Shown here in pieces: positions 34,820-43,029 of a stretch of 64,000 nt of DNA (the first letter of the stretch is position 1; each line of letters starts with the position of its first letter). The stretch comes from JAWXBA01 sp048499805 (GTDB lineage Bacteria > Gemmatimonadota > Gemmatimonadetes > Gemmatimonadales > GWC2-71-9): positions 1-64,000 of the forward strand of contig JASNZF010000009.1 of assembly GCA_048499805.1 (NCBI GenBank), in the 5' to 3' direction. The position numbers and the translations under genes are program-made. Under the pieces are notes generated by a model. It did no database searches and had not been told where the DNA came from. It saw only the letters and a list, made by a program, of their open reading frames with translations.

Positions 34820-37312
34820 TCAGCGCGTGGCCACCACGATGATCGCGATCGTGCTGGCCAGGATCGAGGCGAGCCCCGTCAGGAACCCGGTGGTCTCCCC
34901 CGCGCCACGCCCCTCCTCCCGGACCCGCATTGGCACCACGATCATGGCGCCTGGCTCCGGCGTCGGCTGGCCATCCGGCAGGATGAACCAGCGCCGCCGG
35001 ACCGATTCCACCTTGCCGTTGGGCTGGACCACGTAGGATCGGCTCCGATCGGCCTGCCGGTCGAAGCCGCCCGCCGCCGCGACGTAGTGCTTCAGCGAAC
35101 GCCCCTCCGCCCAGGTCACCCCCGACGGCGCGAGCACCGCACCGGTGACGCGGATGATCGGGTCGTATTCCGGGATCACCACCGAGTCACCCGCGGCGAG
35201 GATCAGGTTGTCCCGGTGGGCCGGGTTGGCCAGCACCCGGGGCAGGTCCACGCCGATCCGGGCCAATCCACCCAGCTGCTGCTGGTCGGCGCCCGATTCC
35301 GGGGGCAGCAGGGTGGAGCGCGCGTCGCGGAAGAACCCGATCCCGGCTGGGTAGGCGGCACTGGTGAGTCCGCCCGCCCGTTCGAGGAGGTCCGTGAGTC
35401 GCTCGGTGCGGTTCCGCAGGGTGTAGTTCCCGGGGAATCGGACCTGCCCGCTCACCGCCACCGTCCGCGGGAGTTCCCACTCCGGCTGCCGCAGGATCAG
35501 GATGTTGTCGTAGGGCATCAGGGGCACCTCGGGACTCCCCGCCCGGGGCGCCGGGGTGCCGGGAGGGCCGAGCCAGCGTCCGTCGGGGCCCCGGTCCACC
35601 AGGTAGGTGGAGTCGAGGGCGGCGCGATAGGTCGTGGCCCGGACGCCCTCGGCACGATCCGCTGGGAGGCGCGCGATCTCCGCCTCCCGCAGCAAGGCGG
35701 CCTCCGTCAGGCCGCCGGCCAGGAGCACGGCATCCCGCAGGGTCATCCCCTCGCGGTAGGGGAGGCGTCCGGGGTTGCGGACCGCCCCGGTCACGATCAC
35801 GAACCGGGCCGGCCGAAACGCCGTCCGGCTGAACACCTCGACCAGGTCATCCTCCTGCAGTACCAGGTCGTTGGTCACCGCACCGGAGCTGTCGGCGAAG
35901 GCGGCCCGCAGCTGGACCCGGGTGGAATCGGGATTGAGCCGACTGACGAGGACCTGGCCCAGGTAGGTGTCGGGTTTGGCGCCTCCGGCCCGCCGGATGG
36001 CATCGCTGAGCCGCATCCCCGGCGTGAGAGCTACCCGCCCCTCCGACCAGACATTGCCACGGATGCTGACGAATCCGCGCATCCGATCGGCGACCGCGAA
36101 GACCCGGACCTGGTCACCGGCCTGGATGGCGAAGGCGGGGCCCCCGCCGGCGGCGAACTGGTCGGGTCCGAGGTCCAGCACGACCCGGTCCCGGCCACCG
36201 GCGGTTCGCGCTCCCGGTGGCAGGATCCGGTCCACCTGGACGCGCTCGAGTGACGCGGACGCCCGGAAGCCGCCGGCGGCGGCGATCAGGTCGCGCAGCG
36301 ACTCCTCGGCCCGCAACTCGTAGATGGCGGGGCGCACCACCTCGCCCGTGACGGCGGCCCACGTACCGCGCACCGGCACGAAGATCACGTCGCCGGACTC
36401 GAGCCGGATGTCGTGGCGGTTGTCGCCGCGCAGGAGGTAGTCGTAGAGGTCCAGGGTCGCGACGACCCGGTCGCCCCGTCGCACCTCGATCCGCCGGAAG
36501 CTGCCGTTCTCCGTCGGGCCGCCGGCAGCGTAGAGCGCGGTAAGGACCGTGCCCGCGGCGGAAATCTGGTAGGTGCTCGGGCGCTGCACGTCGCCGACCA
36601 CGAAGATCTGGTTGGTCCGGAGCCGGGCCATGCTGACCTGGAACCGGGTCGGCGCCCCGGCGCCCCGCCGGATCCCGCTGTAGACCCTTCCCAGGCGGTC
36701 GTACAGCAGCGCCTCGAGGGAGGCCATGGTCAGGCCGTTGACCTGGACCTGGCCCACCTGGGGAATGACGACGAAGCCCTCCCGCGTCACCTCCAGCGCA
36801 TGGGAGAGCTCAACCTCGCCGGTGATGACGAGGACCAGGTTGTCGCCCGGACCGAGCCGGTACGAGGGGTCCACCGGGCCGGCCAGGTTGGGTTGGAACT
36901 GGCCGGTCGTCCGGCTGAAGATCTCCATCCCGAAGATGGCGGGGCTTTGGGCGGGGCTGGCCGGTGGCGCAGCCGTGGGCATCTGCTCGGCGGCGGGGGC
37001 GATGGCATCGGTCAGGCCGAGGGCCCTGACGGCGGCAAAGACCCGGTCGTCGGTGGCCCCGCTGGCGGATTGGGGCAGGTCGGGGAGGTAGCCATCGAGG
37101 AGGTCGGCGGGATATCCCGCCGCCACCAGCCGGGCCCGGATCTGCTCGGCGCTGAGCCCGGAGGAGAGGATCTGGGTGCGCACCTGGGCGGCGAGGTCCG
37201 GTCGGGTGTCCAGGAGTCGCCGGGCCTCTTCCGGAGGAGGCGCCTGCGCCCCGGCCGGGGCCCAGGCGACGACCAGGAGCACGAGCACCACCAAGCAGCG
37301 GGAAGTCTTCAC
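34820..37312 (-). CDS. Outer-membrane polysaccharide export protein with six SLBB domains
   Basis: 830 aa from GTG 37312, overlapping the upstream glycosyltransferase stop (GTGA). Signal peptide at 1-23 (VVLVLLVVAWAPAGAQA), no lipobox. A Poly_export domain at about 150-215 starts with YRLGPGDNLVLVITGEV. Six SLBB units follow at about 236-280, 319-365, 414-460, 506-550, 618-665 and 721-767, each with a V-x-G-x-V-x-x-P start and A-A/G-G-G turn. A C-terminal hydrophobic helix at about 809-828 may cross the outer membrane. Classical Wza has two SLBBs, so this is an extended OPX exporter. It is the outer-membrane exit for the locus. Confidence 0.9.
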   Translation of the reverse strand: MKTSRCLVVLVLLVVAWAPAGAQAPPPEEARRLLDTRPDLAAQVRTQILSSGLSAEQIRARLVAAGYPADLLDGYLPDLPQSASGATDDRVFAAVRALGLTDAIAPAAEQMPTAAPPASPAQSPAIFGMEIFSRTTGQFQPNLAGPVDPSYRLGPGDNLVLVITGEVELSHALEVTREGFVVIPQVGQVQVNGLTMASLEALLYDRLGRVYSGIRRGAGAPTRFQVSMARLRTNQIFVVGDVQRPSTYQISAAGTVLTALYAAGGPTENGSFRRIEVRRGDRVVATLDLYDYLLRGDNRHDIRLESGDVIFVPVRGTWAAVTGEVVRPAIYELRAEESLRDLIAAAGGFRASASLERVQVDRILPPGARTAGGRDRVVLDLGPDQFAAGGGPAFAIQAGDQVRVFAVADRMRGFVSIRGNVWSEGRVALTPGMRLSDAIRRAGGAKPDTYLGQVLVSRLNPDSTRVQLRAAFADSSGAVTNDLVLQEDDLVEVFSRTAFRPARFVIVTGAVRNPGRLPYREGMTLRDAVLLAGGLTEAALLREAEIARLPADRAEGVRATTYRAALDSTYLVDRGPDGRWLGPPGTPAPRAGSPEVPLMPYDNILILRQPEWELPRTVAVSGQVRFPGNYTLRNRTERLTDLLERAGGLTSAAYPAGIGFFRDARSTLLPPESGADQQQLGGLARIGVDLPRVLANPAHRDNLILAAGDSVVIPEYDPIIRVTGAVLAPSGVTWAEGRSLKHYVAAAGGFDRQADRSRSYVVQPNGKVESVRRRWFILPDGQPTPEPGAMIVVPMRVREEGRGAGETTGFLTGLASILASTIAIIVVATR

Positions 37313-38412
37313 GCGACCACTCCATCGGGCGATTGGGTCTGTCGGCCCCTGGACGCAATGACCTCGCGCCAGAAGGCCAGGGTCTGTTCGGCAACCGGGG
37401 TGTCGGCGTAGGTCGCCAGGACGCGGCTGCGCCCGGCCTCGCCCAGCCGGCTCCGCAGCGCGGGATCCGCCAGCAGGTGCTGCAGCGCCAGCGCCATCGA
37501 CTCGGCATCGGAGACGATCATCCCCGCGTCGGCCACGATCTCGGGCAGGGCACCGGTGTCGGTCACCACGACGGCGATGCCATGGGCCATCGCCTCGATG
37601 AGGAGCGGATGGAACTGCTCGACCCACGCGCTGGAGGCGCGCGAGGGCACCACCAGCACGTCGATCTCTTCCCACAGCTGGGCCACCTGCTCGCGCCCCG
37701 CCCCCCCCAGCCAGCGGAGCCGCGCGGCGAGTCCCAGGCGCTGGGCCAGATGCTCGAGTGACTCCTGCTCCGGTCCGGTGCCCAGCACCGACAGCGTCCA
37801 TGCCCCCATCACCTGGTTGCAGGCGCGGAACAGGATGTCCGCCCCGCGCTCGGGGACCAGGCGGCCGATGTAGCCGACGGCCAGGCCGGCGCGATCGGGG
37901 CGCTCGGTGGCGGGGGGGAGGGCCATCCCGAACTGCGGGATGACTGCGTGGCGAGCCGACGGCGCCTCGGATCGGAGGAGTCCCTCGGCGAGGCGGTTGC
38001 CGCCAATCACCCCATCGGCGGCGGCGAGGGTCGTCCGGCGCCGGCGTCGCTCGAAGAACGACCACGGACGGGCGAGGCTCTCCCAGCTGAAGGCCACCGT
38101 CGGGAGCGCCAGGCTGGTTGCCGCGCGGGTGGCGGCGGCAGCGGCCTGGGTGGTGGGCTCCGCCTCGATCTGCACGATGTCCGGGCGGACGTCGCGGAGC
38201 AGTGCCACCAGGGCCCGGCGACTCCAGACGCTCCGGGTGGCGTCAGCGCCATCGCCCCGCGCGGGGATCGGCGCCAGCCGGACCCCGCCATCGATGCCGC
38301 TCTCGCCACCCGGGGTGGCCACGGTGATCGCGCAGCCCAGCCCCGCCAGGGCGCGCAGCTTGCCACGCCGGGCAGGGTCGAGGTATTCGTGGGAGAGGAT
38401 CACGGCACGCAC
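37309..38412 (-). CDS. GT4-family glycosyltransferase
   Basis: 367 aa from GTG 38412. GT-B fold: N-terminal LSHEYLDPARRGKLRALAGLG, C-terminal donor domain with AVGYIGRLVPERGADILF, VLGTGPEQESLE and the E-x7-E segment QFHPLLIEAMAHGIAVVVT. It adds a sugar in the repeat unit or core; donor unknown. Upstream, a GATACT box ends 6 nt before the GTG, again consistent with a leaderless start. Its stop overlaps the OPX gene, forming a two-gene minus-strand operon convergent with pglF. Confidence 0.85.
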   Translation of the reverse strand: MRAVILSHEYLDPARRGKLRALAGLGCAITVATPGGESGIDGGVRLAPIPARGDGADATRSVWSRRALVALLRDVRPDIVQIEAEPTTQAAAAATRAATSLALPTVAFSWESLARPWSFFERRRRRTTLAAADGVIGGNRLAEGLLRSEAPSARHAVIPQFGMALPPATERPDRAGLAVGYIGRLVPERGADILFRACNQVMGAWTLSVLGTGPEQESLEHLAQRLGLAARLRWLGGAGREQVAQLWEEIDVLVVPSRASSAWVEQFHPLLIEAMAHGIAVVVTDTGALPEIVADAGMIVSDAESMALALQHLLADPALRSRLGEAGRSRVLATYADTPVAEQTLAFWREVIASRGRQTQSPDGVVA

Positions 38413-38473
38413 CCGGGAAGTATCGCCACCCCTCCCCCCGGGACCAAGGGGCGACGGCGCGCCGCACCGGCCC

Positions 38474-38479
38474 TATATT
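38474..38479 (+). promoter_or_regulatory. Candidate -10 box of the tRNA-Ile2 gene
   Basis: TATATT about 16 bp before the mature tRNA 5' end. No matching TTGACA-like -35 is apparent at 17 bp upstream. The expected start at about 38486 would leave a short leader for RNase P to remove. Confidence 0.4.
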
Positions 38480-38494
38480 CGAACGGTGGTACCC

Positions 38495-38569
38495 GGGCCC
38501 TTAGCTCAGCTTGGTTAGAGCGGCGAACTCATAATTCGTTGGTCGTGGGTTCAAATCCCACAGGGCCCA
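38495..38569 (+). tRNA. tRNA-Ile2 (anticodon CAT, lysidine-type)
   Basis: A full 75-nt cloverleaf: acceptor GGGCCCT/AGGGCCC, D-stem GCTC/GAGC, anticodon stem GCGAA/TTCGT around the loop CTCATAA, and T-stem GTGGG/CCCAC. The anticodon is CAT. It is not initiator tRNA, since position 1 pairs with 72. The acceptor's central C-G pairs, the TTAGCTCAG start and TTGGTCG in the variable region resemble tRNA-Ile2 rather than elongator tRNA-Met, so C34 is probably modified to lysidine by TilS to read AUA. CCA is not encoded. Confidence 0.88.
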
Positions 38570-38632
38570 TGCGGGAGTGGTGGCTTGCCGCCAGTCCCGG
38601 CATTCGTTAGAATCCGCCTCCCGAAACGGGAC

Positions 38633-38706
38633 GGCCGATTAGCTCAGCTGGTTAGAGCGCGCGCCTCACATGCGCGAGGTCGGGGGTTCGAGCCCCTCAT
38701 CGGCCA
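38633..38706 (+). tRNA. tRNA-Val (anticodon CAC)
   Basis: A 74-nt cloverleaf: acceptor GGCCGAT/ATCGGCC, D-stem GCTC/GAGC, anticodon stem CGCGC/GCGCG around CTCACAT, and T-stem GGGGG/CCCTC with one G-U pair. The anticodon at 38667-38669 is CAC, reading GUG. CCA is not encoded. It follows tRNA-Ile2 by 63 bp and is probably cotranscribed. Confidence 0.95.
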
Positions 38707-38864
38707 TCTGGAAGTGAGCAGTGGGAAGCGAGAAGTGGCGTGTGCAACGGGGGCTCCGGGTGGACCGGGCCCCCTTGCTGCATCGCGGCAACGGGGGTGC
38801 CACTCTCCGTCACCTGACTGCCTCGTTACTGCACTGCCTCCTTCTCCCTTCTCCCTTCTCGCTG
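38707..38864. repeat. Heptamer arrays between tRNA-Val and hldA
   Basis: The plus strand after the tRNA is purine-rich with period 7 (GTGAGCA, GTGGGAA, GCGAGAA). Near 38840-38862 it becomes pyrimidine-rich with period 7 (TTCTCCC repeated, then TTCTCGC), which on the minus strand reads as purine-rich heptamers right after the hldA stop. Both convergent transcripts thus meet a purine-rich array on their own sense strand. This is a likely bidirectional termination or 3' UTR structure. Confidence 0.6.
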
Positions 38865-39905
38865 CTAGATCACCCCACCCCGCCGCAGGCGCCCGATCTG
38901 GTCGTGGTGCTCCTCGTGCAGCTGGAGCACCTCGTCAGGCGTGACGGTCGCCACCAGGGGTTTGCTCACCTCGATCGCGGCGGCGTAGTTCCCGAGGATC
39001 GCCGCCTCCCGCAGCGTGGCGCCTGCCGCCAGGGCGGTGCCCAGCCACGCCGTCACGGTGTCGCCTGCACCCGAGACATCGTAGACATGACGGGTCACTC
39101 CTGCGATGTGGGTGACCGTCCCGTCCTTCGACACCAGGACCATCCCCTCACCGCCCAGGGTGACCAGCATGTTGTCCACCTTCAGCCGGTGCACCGCTTC
39201 GGGCAGGGACTCGCGCTGCGCCAGATCCACCGCGGCGCCGAGCGCGGTCTCCAGTTCCCGCCGATTGGGCTTGAAGACGGTGGCGCCGGCGAAGTCGAAG
39301 AAGTGCCGGTACTTCGGGTCGACAATGACGGGGACCGCACGCTGGCGCGCCACCGCTATCAACTCGGCGATGAGGTCCGCACAGAGCACGCCCTTGTTGT
39401 AGTCCTGGAGGAGCAGCACGTCGGCCTCGGCCAGGCGCGCCAACGCGGCGTCGCGCAGCCGGGTGCGATCCATCCCCTCCAGGGGCGTGTCCACCTCCTC
39501 GTCGATCCGCACCACCTGCTGCCCGCGCGCCACCAGGCGGGACTTCGTGGTGGTGGGCCGCCCGGAGACGGTCACCAGGTTGCTGTCGCCAAGCCGGGCC
39601 GCCAGCATCTCGGTCCGGATCGTCTTGGCATGGGCATCGTCGCCGACGGCGCCGACCAGGTGGCAGGTGGCCCCCATCGCGGCCACGTTGGCCGCCACGT
39701 TTCCGGCACCGCCGAGCGCGGAACGATGCTCCCGGACCGTGACCACAGGCACCGGCGCCTCGGGGGAGAGCCGCTCCGCATCGCCGATCAGGTATCGGTC
39801 GAGCATGACGTCGCCGATCACCGCCACGCGCACCGACGAGAACTTGGGGAAGATCTTGAGCATGCGGTCGCGCGACAGTGGCGGCGGGCTCGGCGTCGGT
39901 CTCAT
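38865..39905 (-). CDS. hldA: D-glycero-beta-D-manno-heptose-7-phosphate kinase (HldA/RfaE domain I)
   Basis: 346 aa, PfkB/ribokinase fold. AVIGDVMLDRYLIGDAERLSPEAPVPVV at the N-terminus and HVYDVSGAGDTVTAWLG near the C-terminus (the D-x-G-A-G-D ATP/anion loop with the catalytic Asp) identify the RfaE1/HldE-N type. It phosphorylates heptose 7-phosphate at C1. The C-terminal cytidylyltransferase half of HldE is missing and would be a separate gene. Start ATG 39905 overlaps the Wzi-like stop (ATGA). With gmhA (13819) it covers two steps of ADP-heptose synthesis. Confidence 0.93.
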   Translation of the reverse strand: MRPTPSPPPLSRDRMLKIFPKFSSVRVAVIGDVMLDRYLIGDAERLSPEAPVPVVTVREHRSALGGAGNVAANVAAMGATCHLVGAVGDDAHAKTIRTEMLAARLGDSNLVTVSGRPTTTKSRLVARGQQVVRIDEEVDTPLEGMDRTRLRDAALARLAEADVLLLQDYNKGVLCADLIAELIAVARQRAVPVIVDPKYRHFFDFAGATVFKPNRRELETALGAAVDLAQRESLPEAVHRLKVDNMLVTLGGEGMVLVSKDGTVTHIAGVTRHVYDVSGAGDTVTAWLGTALAAGATLREAAILGNYAAAIEVSKPLVATVTPDEVLQLHEEHHDQIGRLRRGGVI

Positions 39906-41395
39906 TGCAGTCGTCCCCTGGTGGAATGGCCGATGGTGGCCGTCAGCCGGGCCTCGAGCTTCGCCGTGGTCGCGCCGGCCACGGCGGTCTGCTGCCAGGC
40001 CGCAGCCCCGCTCAGGCGAAGTGGACCATGCGTGCCGGCGAATCCCAGCCCGAGCCGCAGGAAGGTCGTGACCTCCCCGATGAAGCGGGTGGGAACTTCC
40101 GCCGCCTCCTCTGGCGTGGGCCACGTCGCCCGGGGGCTCCCTTCACCCTGGCGAAGATAGCTGGCCTCGGGTGTCACCACCCAGCCCGTGCGTACCGGTA
40201 CCGCGACGCGGGCCAGCCACTGCTCGTTGTCCGCAAAGTTGCGTCCCAGCCCCACCCCGGCGTCGGTCAGGTTCTCCACCGGATCCAGGGTGCGGAAGGC
40301 GAGGCTCGAGGCGGTGGTGTACCGCAGGCGCCATGCCGCACGGGCGCCGAGCGGTCCCGATGCCCCGACGGTGAACGCCCACCGGTTCGGGTAGGGGTTC
40401 TCGCCCCCCGGGTTGTAGTCGTCCAGGGCCGCCTGCGCCTCGAGCAGCAACCCGCCTGTCCGCCACGATGCATCCCCGCCCAGCAGCACGTTGCGATCGT
40501 CACCCCAGCCGAAGCGGGTTGCGAACGACAGCAGCGTCAACGGGTTGAAGAAGTCGGTGTCGATGGTGTCGAAGCGGTCGCCGATCACCGCGGTTTCCCA
40601 GACCGCCAGCGTCAGGGCAGGGTGGGGCGTCACCGCCAGGCGGTGCGCCGCGAGGTATCGGCCCACTGGCTCGCCGGAGAGCGCCTCGGCGGCGCGAAGG
40701 CGAGCCCCCACGGCGGTGAACCGCAACTGGCGAGTGACCAGGTCGAACTGGAGGTCGCTGCGGGGATAGCCGGCGTCGCTCAGGCCGATTCCAGGCAACC
40801 CCTCAGGCCCCCAGTTCCGCTCCCGCTGGCCGAAGGTCAGGTGGACGTATTTCCACTGGGCCGAGAGATAGGCGTCGATGAACCGGGAAGGCAGCGACGA
40901 GCCATCCTGCGATGGGTCGCCTGGCCAGTCGGGGTCGAGCGCGAGGCGCTTCTCCCCCGCCCCCCGGGTCACCGCCACTAGGGAGCCAGCCCTGGCGGCC
41001 AGCCGGATCTCGCCGTAGCCGCGCGTTCCGCCCGGGCCACCCGGCTGGGTCTGGTCCCTCCGCGCGCTGGTGAACGATTGGATCCCGCCACGAGCCTCGG
41101 CTTCCCAGCCCGCCTCTGCGTCTGGCTGCGGAAACGCCGCCAGGAGCCCTGCCGCCAGCCGGCCGGCCGGCGATGTCGGCGCAAGCCGGGCCTCCTCGAG
41201 CACCGCGCGGAGGTCCGCCTCCCGGATCGGGCGGATCATTGGCGAGGGGTCCCGGATCTCCCCGCGCGTGATCAGCAACTCGATCGCCGCCATCCGCGGG
41301 TCATCGAGCGGGATGTAGGCCGAGGCTTGGGCGGGGAGGAGGGTGGGGAGGAGCAGGGCGAGCAGGGTGAGACCGAGGGCAGGGCGAAGGGTCAT
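39902..41395 (-). CDS. Capsule assembly Wzi-family outer-membrane protein
   Basis: 497 aa from ATG 41395. Signal peptide (LGLTLLALLLPTLLPAQA), a short helical start (DDPRMAAIELLITRGEI), then about 18 predicted amphipathic beta-strands with aromatic girdles (SRFIDAYLSAQWKYVHLTFGQRERNWG, YLRQGEGSP) ending in ARLTATIGHSTRGR. The W-G-P-E-G region is usual in Wzi-like (PF14052-type) barrels. Wzi anchors exported polysaccharide to the cell surface. GGGAGGAG lies 11-18 nt before the start. Coupled to hldA. Confidence 0.8.
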   Translation of the reverse strand: MTLRPALGLTLLALLLPTLLPAQASAYIPLDDPRMAAIELLITRGEIRDPSPMIRPIREADLRAVLEEARLAPTSPAGRLAAGLLAAFPQPDAEAGWEAEARGGIQSFTSARRDQTQPGGPGGTRGYGEIRLAARAGSLVAVTRGAGEKRLALDPDWPGDPSQDGSSLPSRFIDAYLSAQWKYVHLTFGQRERNWGPEGLPGIGLSDAGYPRSDLQFDLVTRQLRFTAVGARLRAAEALSGEPVGRYLAAHRLAVTPHPALTLAVWETAVIGDRFDTIDTDFFNPLTLLSFATRFGWGDDRNVLLGGDASWRTGGLLLEAQAALDDYNPGGENPYPNRWAFTVGASGPLGARAAWRLRYTTASSLAFRTLDPVENLTDAGVGLGRNFADNEQWLARVAVPVRTGWVVTPEASYLRQGEGSPRATWPTPEEAAEVPTRFIGEVTTFLRLGLGFAGTHGPLRLSGAAAWQQTAVAGATTAKLEARLTATIGHSTRGRLQ

Positions 41396-41475
41396 TCCGA
41401 AAAGTGCACTCCTCCCACCCACGACGCGAGGGGCGGATTCAGGAAGTTGCCAGGGTAATGTGTCGAGATGGTGCA

Positions 41476-41615
41476 GCATGTTGTGGCAAGGCAGCGTCAG
41501 CCCTGAACATGCTGTGGCAAGCGTCCGACAGATTTTTCGGTTCGGTAGCCGACGCCCGGAGGCTCCCGGACCGGCACGGTCGATTCGTAACCATCGATGG
41601 GACAACATGTTGTGG
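41476..41615. promoter_or_regulatory. Three spaced copies of a CATG(T/C)TGTGG motif
   Basis: CATGTTGTGGCAAG (41477-41490), CATGCTGTGGCAAG (41508-41521) and CATGTTGTGG (41606-41615) occur in the same orientation in the 330-bp gap upstream of the Wzi-like/hldA operon. The first two start 31 bp apart, about three helical turns; the third is 98 bp further. The repeated core is AT-richer than its surroundings, which fits transcription-factor sites controlling the surface operon, or small repeats of unknown role. Confidence 0.45.
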
Positions 41616-41726
41616 ACCACCATTGGGGGGACCCGACCCGCCGTGCCTGCGGGGTTCTCACCGGTCTCCCCTGGTTGGAACAGTGCTCGCACATGATCGA
41701 TCCAGACTCTCAACCCGGGATCGATC

Positions 41727-41924
41727 GTGCGAACCTCCCCCTCGCAACTCCAGCTGCTCACCATCATGGTCGGGGTCGGTGTGCTCTTCACCTACCTCCA
41801 GCTGGGGGCGATCGCTTCCTGGACGTCGACCGTCACCGTCCACCTCAGCATGGGGCTGGTGGCGGCCGGCGCCTTCCTCGCGGTGGTCCCACCGCTGTCA
41901 CGGAATCGCCGCGACGATTCCTGA
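41727..41924 (+). CDS. Small two-helix membrane protein (65 aa), uncertain
   Basis: Possible gene from GTG 41727. Two hydrophobic segments (LLTIMVGVGVLFTYLQLGAI and HLSMGLVAAGAFLAVVPPL), a short basic tail (RNRRDD). No family recognised and the ribosome binding site is poor. The length and hairpin topology suit a small membrane peptide such as a kinase or transporter regulator, but a chance ORF is possible. It lies between the repeated motifs and the asparaginase gene. Confidence 0.4.
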   Translation: MRTSPSQLQLLTIMVGVGVLFTYLQLGAIASWTSTVTVHLSMGLVAAGAFLAVVPPLSRNRRDDS

Positions 41925-42003
41925 CCCCGGCGCGTCCGCTCGCTGACCGTTCCGGTCCCGTCCGCTCAGCGGGCGGGACCGGCGTGCGTCTATGTTTCCG
42001 CCG

Positions 42004-43029
42004 ATGACCGAACTTGCCGTGCTCGAGACTCGCGGGGGCCGCGAGGAGTCGCTCCACCGGGTGGCGTGCGCCGTGGTGCACGCCCGGCGGGGGCTCATCG
42101 CACGGGCCGGGGACCCGAATCGCTTCACCTGGTGGCGATCGGCCGCCAAGCCGTTCCAGGCCATGCCGCTGGTGGAGAGTGGGGCTGCCGACCGGTTTGG
42201 GCTGGGCACCGAGGCGCTGGCCCTGGCCTGCGCCTCGCACTCGAGCGAGCCGACCCACCTGGCCGCCGTTGACCGGTTCCTGGCCCAGATTGGCGCCACC
42301 GAGTCAGAGCTGCTGTGCGGACCGCATCCCCCGCTCTCCACCGCGGTGCACCACGCGTTGATCCGGCGCGGGCAATCCCCGACTCCACGCTGGAGCAATT
42401 GCTCGGGCAAGCACGCGGGGATGCTGGCGCTGGCGCGGCACCATGGCTGGCCGACGGCCGGCTACACCGAGGCCGGGCATCCGGTGCAGGAGATGCTGCT
42501 GCGGTCGGTGTCGGAGTGGACCGGGGTGCCGGTCGCCGGGATCGCACAGAGCGTGGACGGCTGCACCACCGTCTGCTACGGCCTGCCCCTTGAAGCCACC
42601 GCGCGTGCCTGGGCTCGCTTCGCCGATTCCGACGCCGAAGCGCCCCGGCGACTGCGCGCCGCGATGCTTGCTCACCCGTTCCTGGTTGCCGGCACCGATC
42701 GGCCCTGCACGCGGATCATGGAGGCGTGGCCCGGCCAGGTCATCGCCAAGATCGGGGCCGACGGCGTCTACGGCGCTGCACTGCCCGGCCTCGGCCTTGG
42801 CATCGGGATCAAGGTGGAGGACGGCGACATGCGGGCATCCGCGCTCGCGATGGTGGCGGTGGTCCGGGCACTCCTCCACCACGAGGGCCTTCCGGAGGAG
42901 GCGGGGCTGGAGGCACGGCTGGAAGGATGGGTCTCGCCGCCGATCCGCAATACCCGGGGCGCGACGACCGGCCACCGCACGGTGGTGGGCTCCCTCGTTT
43001 TTCCGGACCGGGATGCGGCAAATGGATGA
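42004..43029 (+). CDS. Asparaginase II family protein (Rhizobium-type)
   Basis: 341 aa. Motifs of the PF06089 family: RSAAKPFQAMPLVESGAADRFG, CASHSSEPTHLAAV, SNCSGKHAGMLALARHHGW and DGCTTVCYGLPLEA. This family is unrelated to the enzyme at 15227. It hydrolyses L-asparagine, using zinc and Lys/Ser residues in rhizobial relatives. TATGTT (41991-41996) ends 7 nt before ATG 42004, with no Shine-Dalgarno, so a leaderless mRNA is likely. Overlaps the next gene by 8 nt. Confidence 0.88.
   Translation: MTELAVLETRGGREESLHRVACAVVHARRGLIARAGDPNRFTWWRSAAKPFQAMPLVESGAADRFGLGTEALALACASHSSEPTHLAAVDRFLAQIGATESELLCGPHPPLSTAVHHALIRRGQSPTPRWSNCSGKHAGMLALARHHGWPTAGYTEAGHPVQEMLLRSVSEWTGVPVAGIAQSVDGCTTVCYGLPLEATARAWARFADSDAEAPRRLRAAMLAHPFLVAGTDRPCTRIMEAWPGQVIAKIGADGVYGAALPGLGLGIGIKVEDGDMRASALAMVAVVRALLHHEGLPEEAGLEARLEGWVSPPIRNTRGATTGHRTVVGSLVFPDRDAANG

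Noticed and set aside
38721..40160. Plus-strand 479-codon ORF across hldA
   Set aside because: The minus-strand hldA has full PfkB motifs. The plus-strand frame is His/Gly-rich antisense and lacks domain structure.
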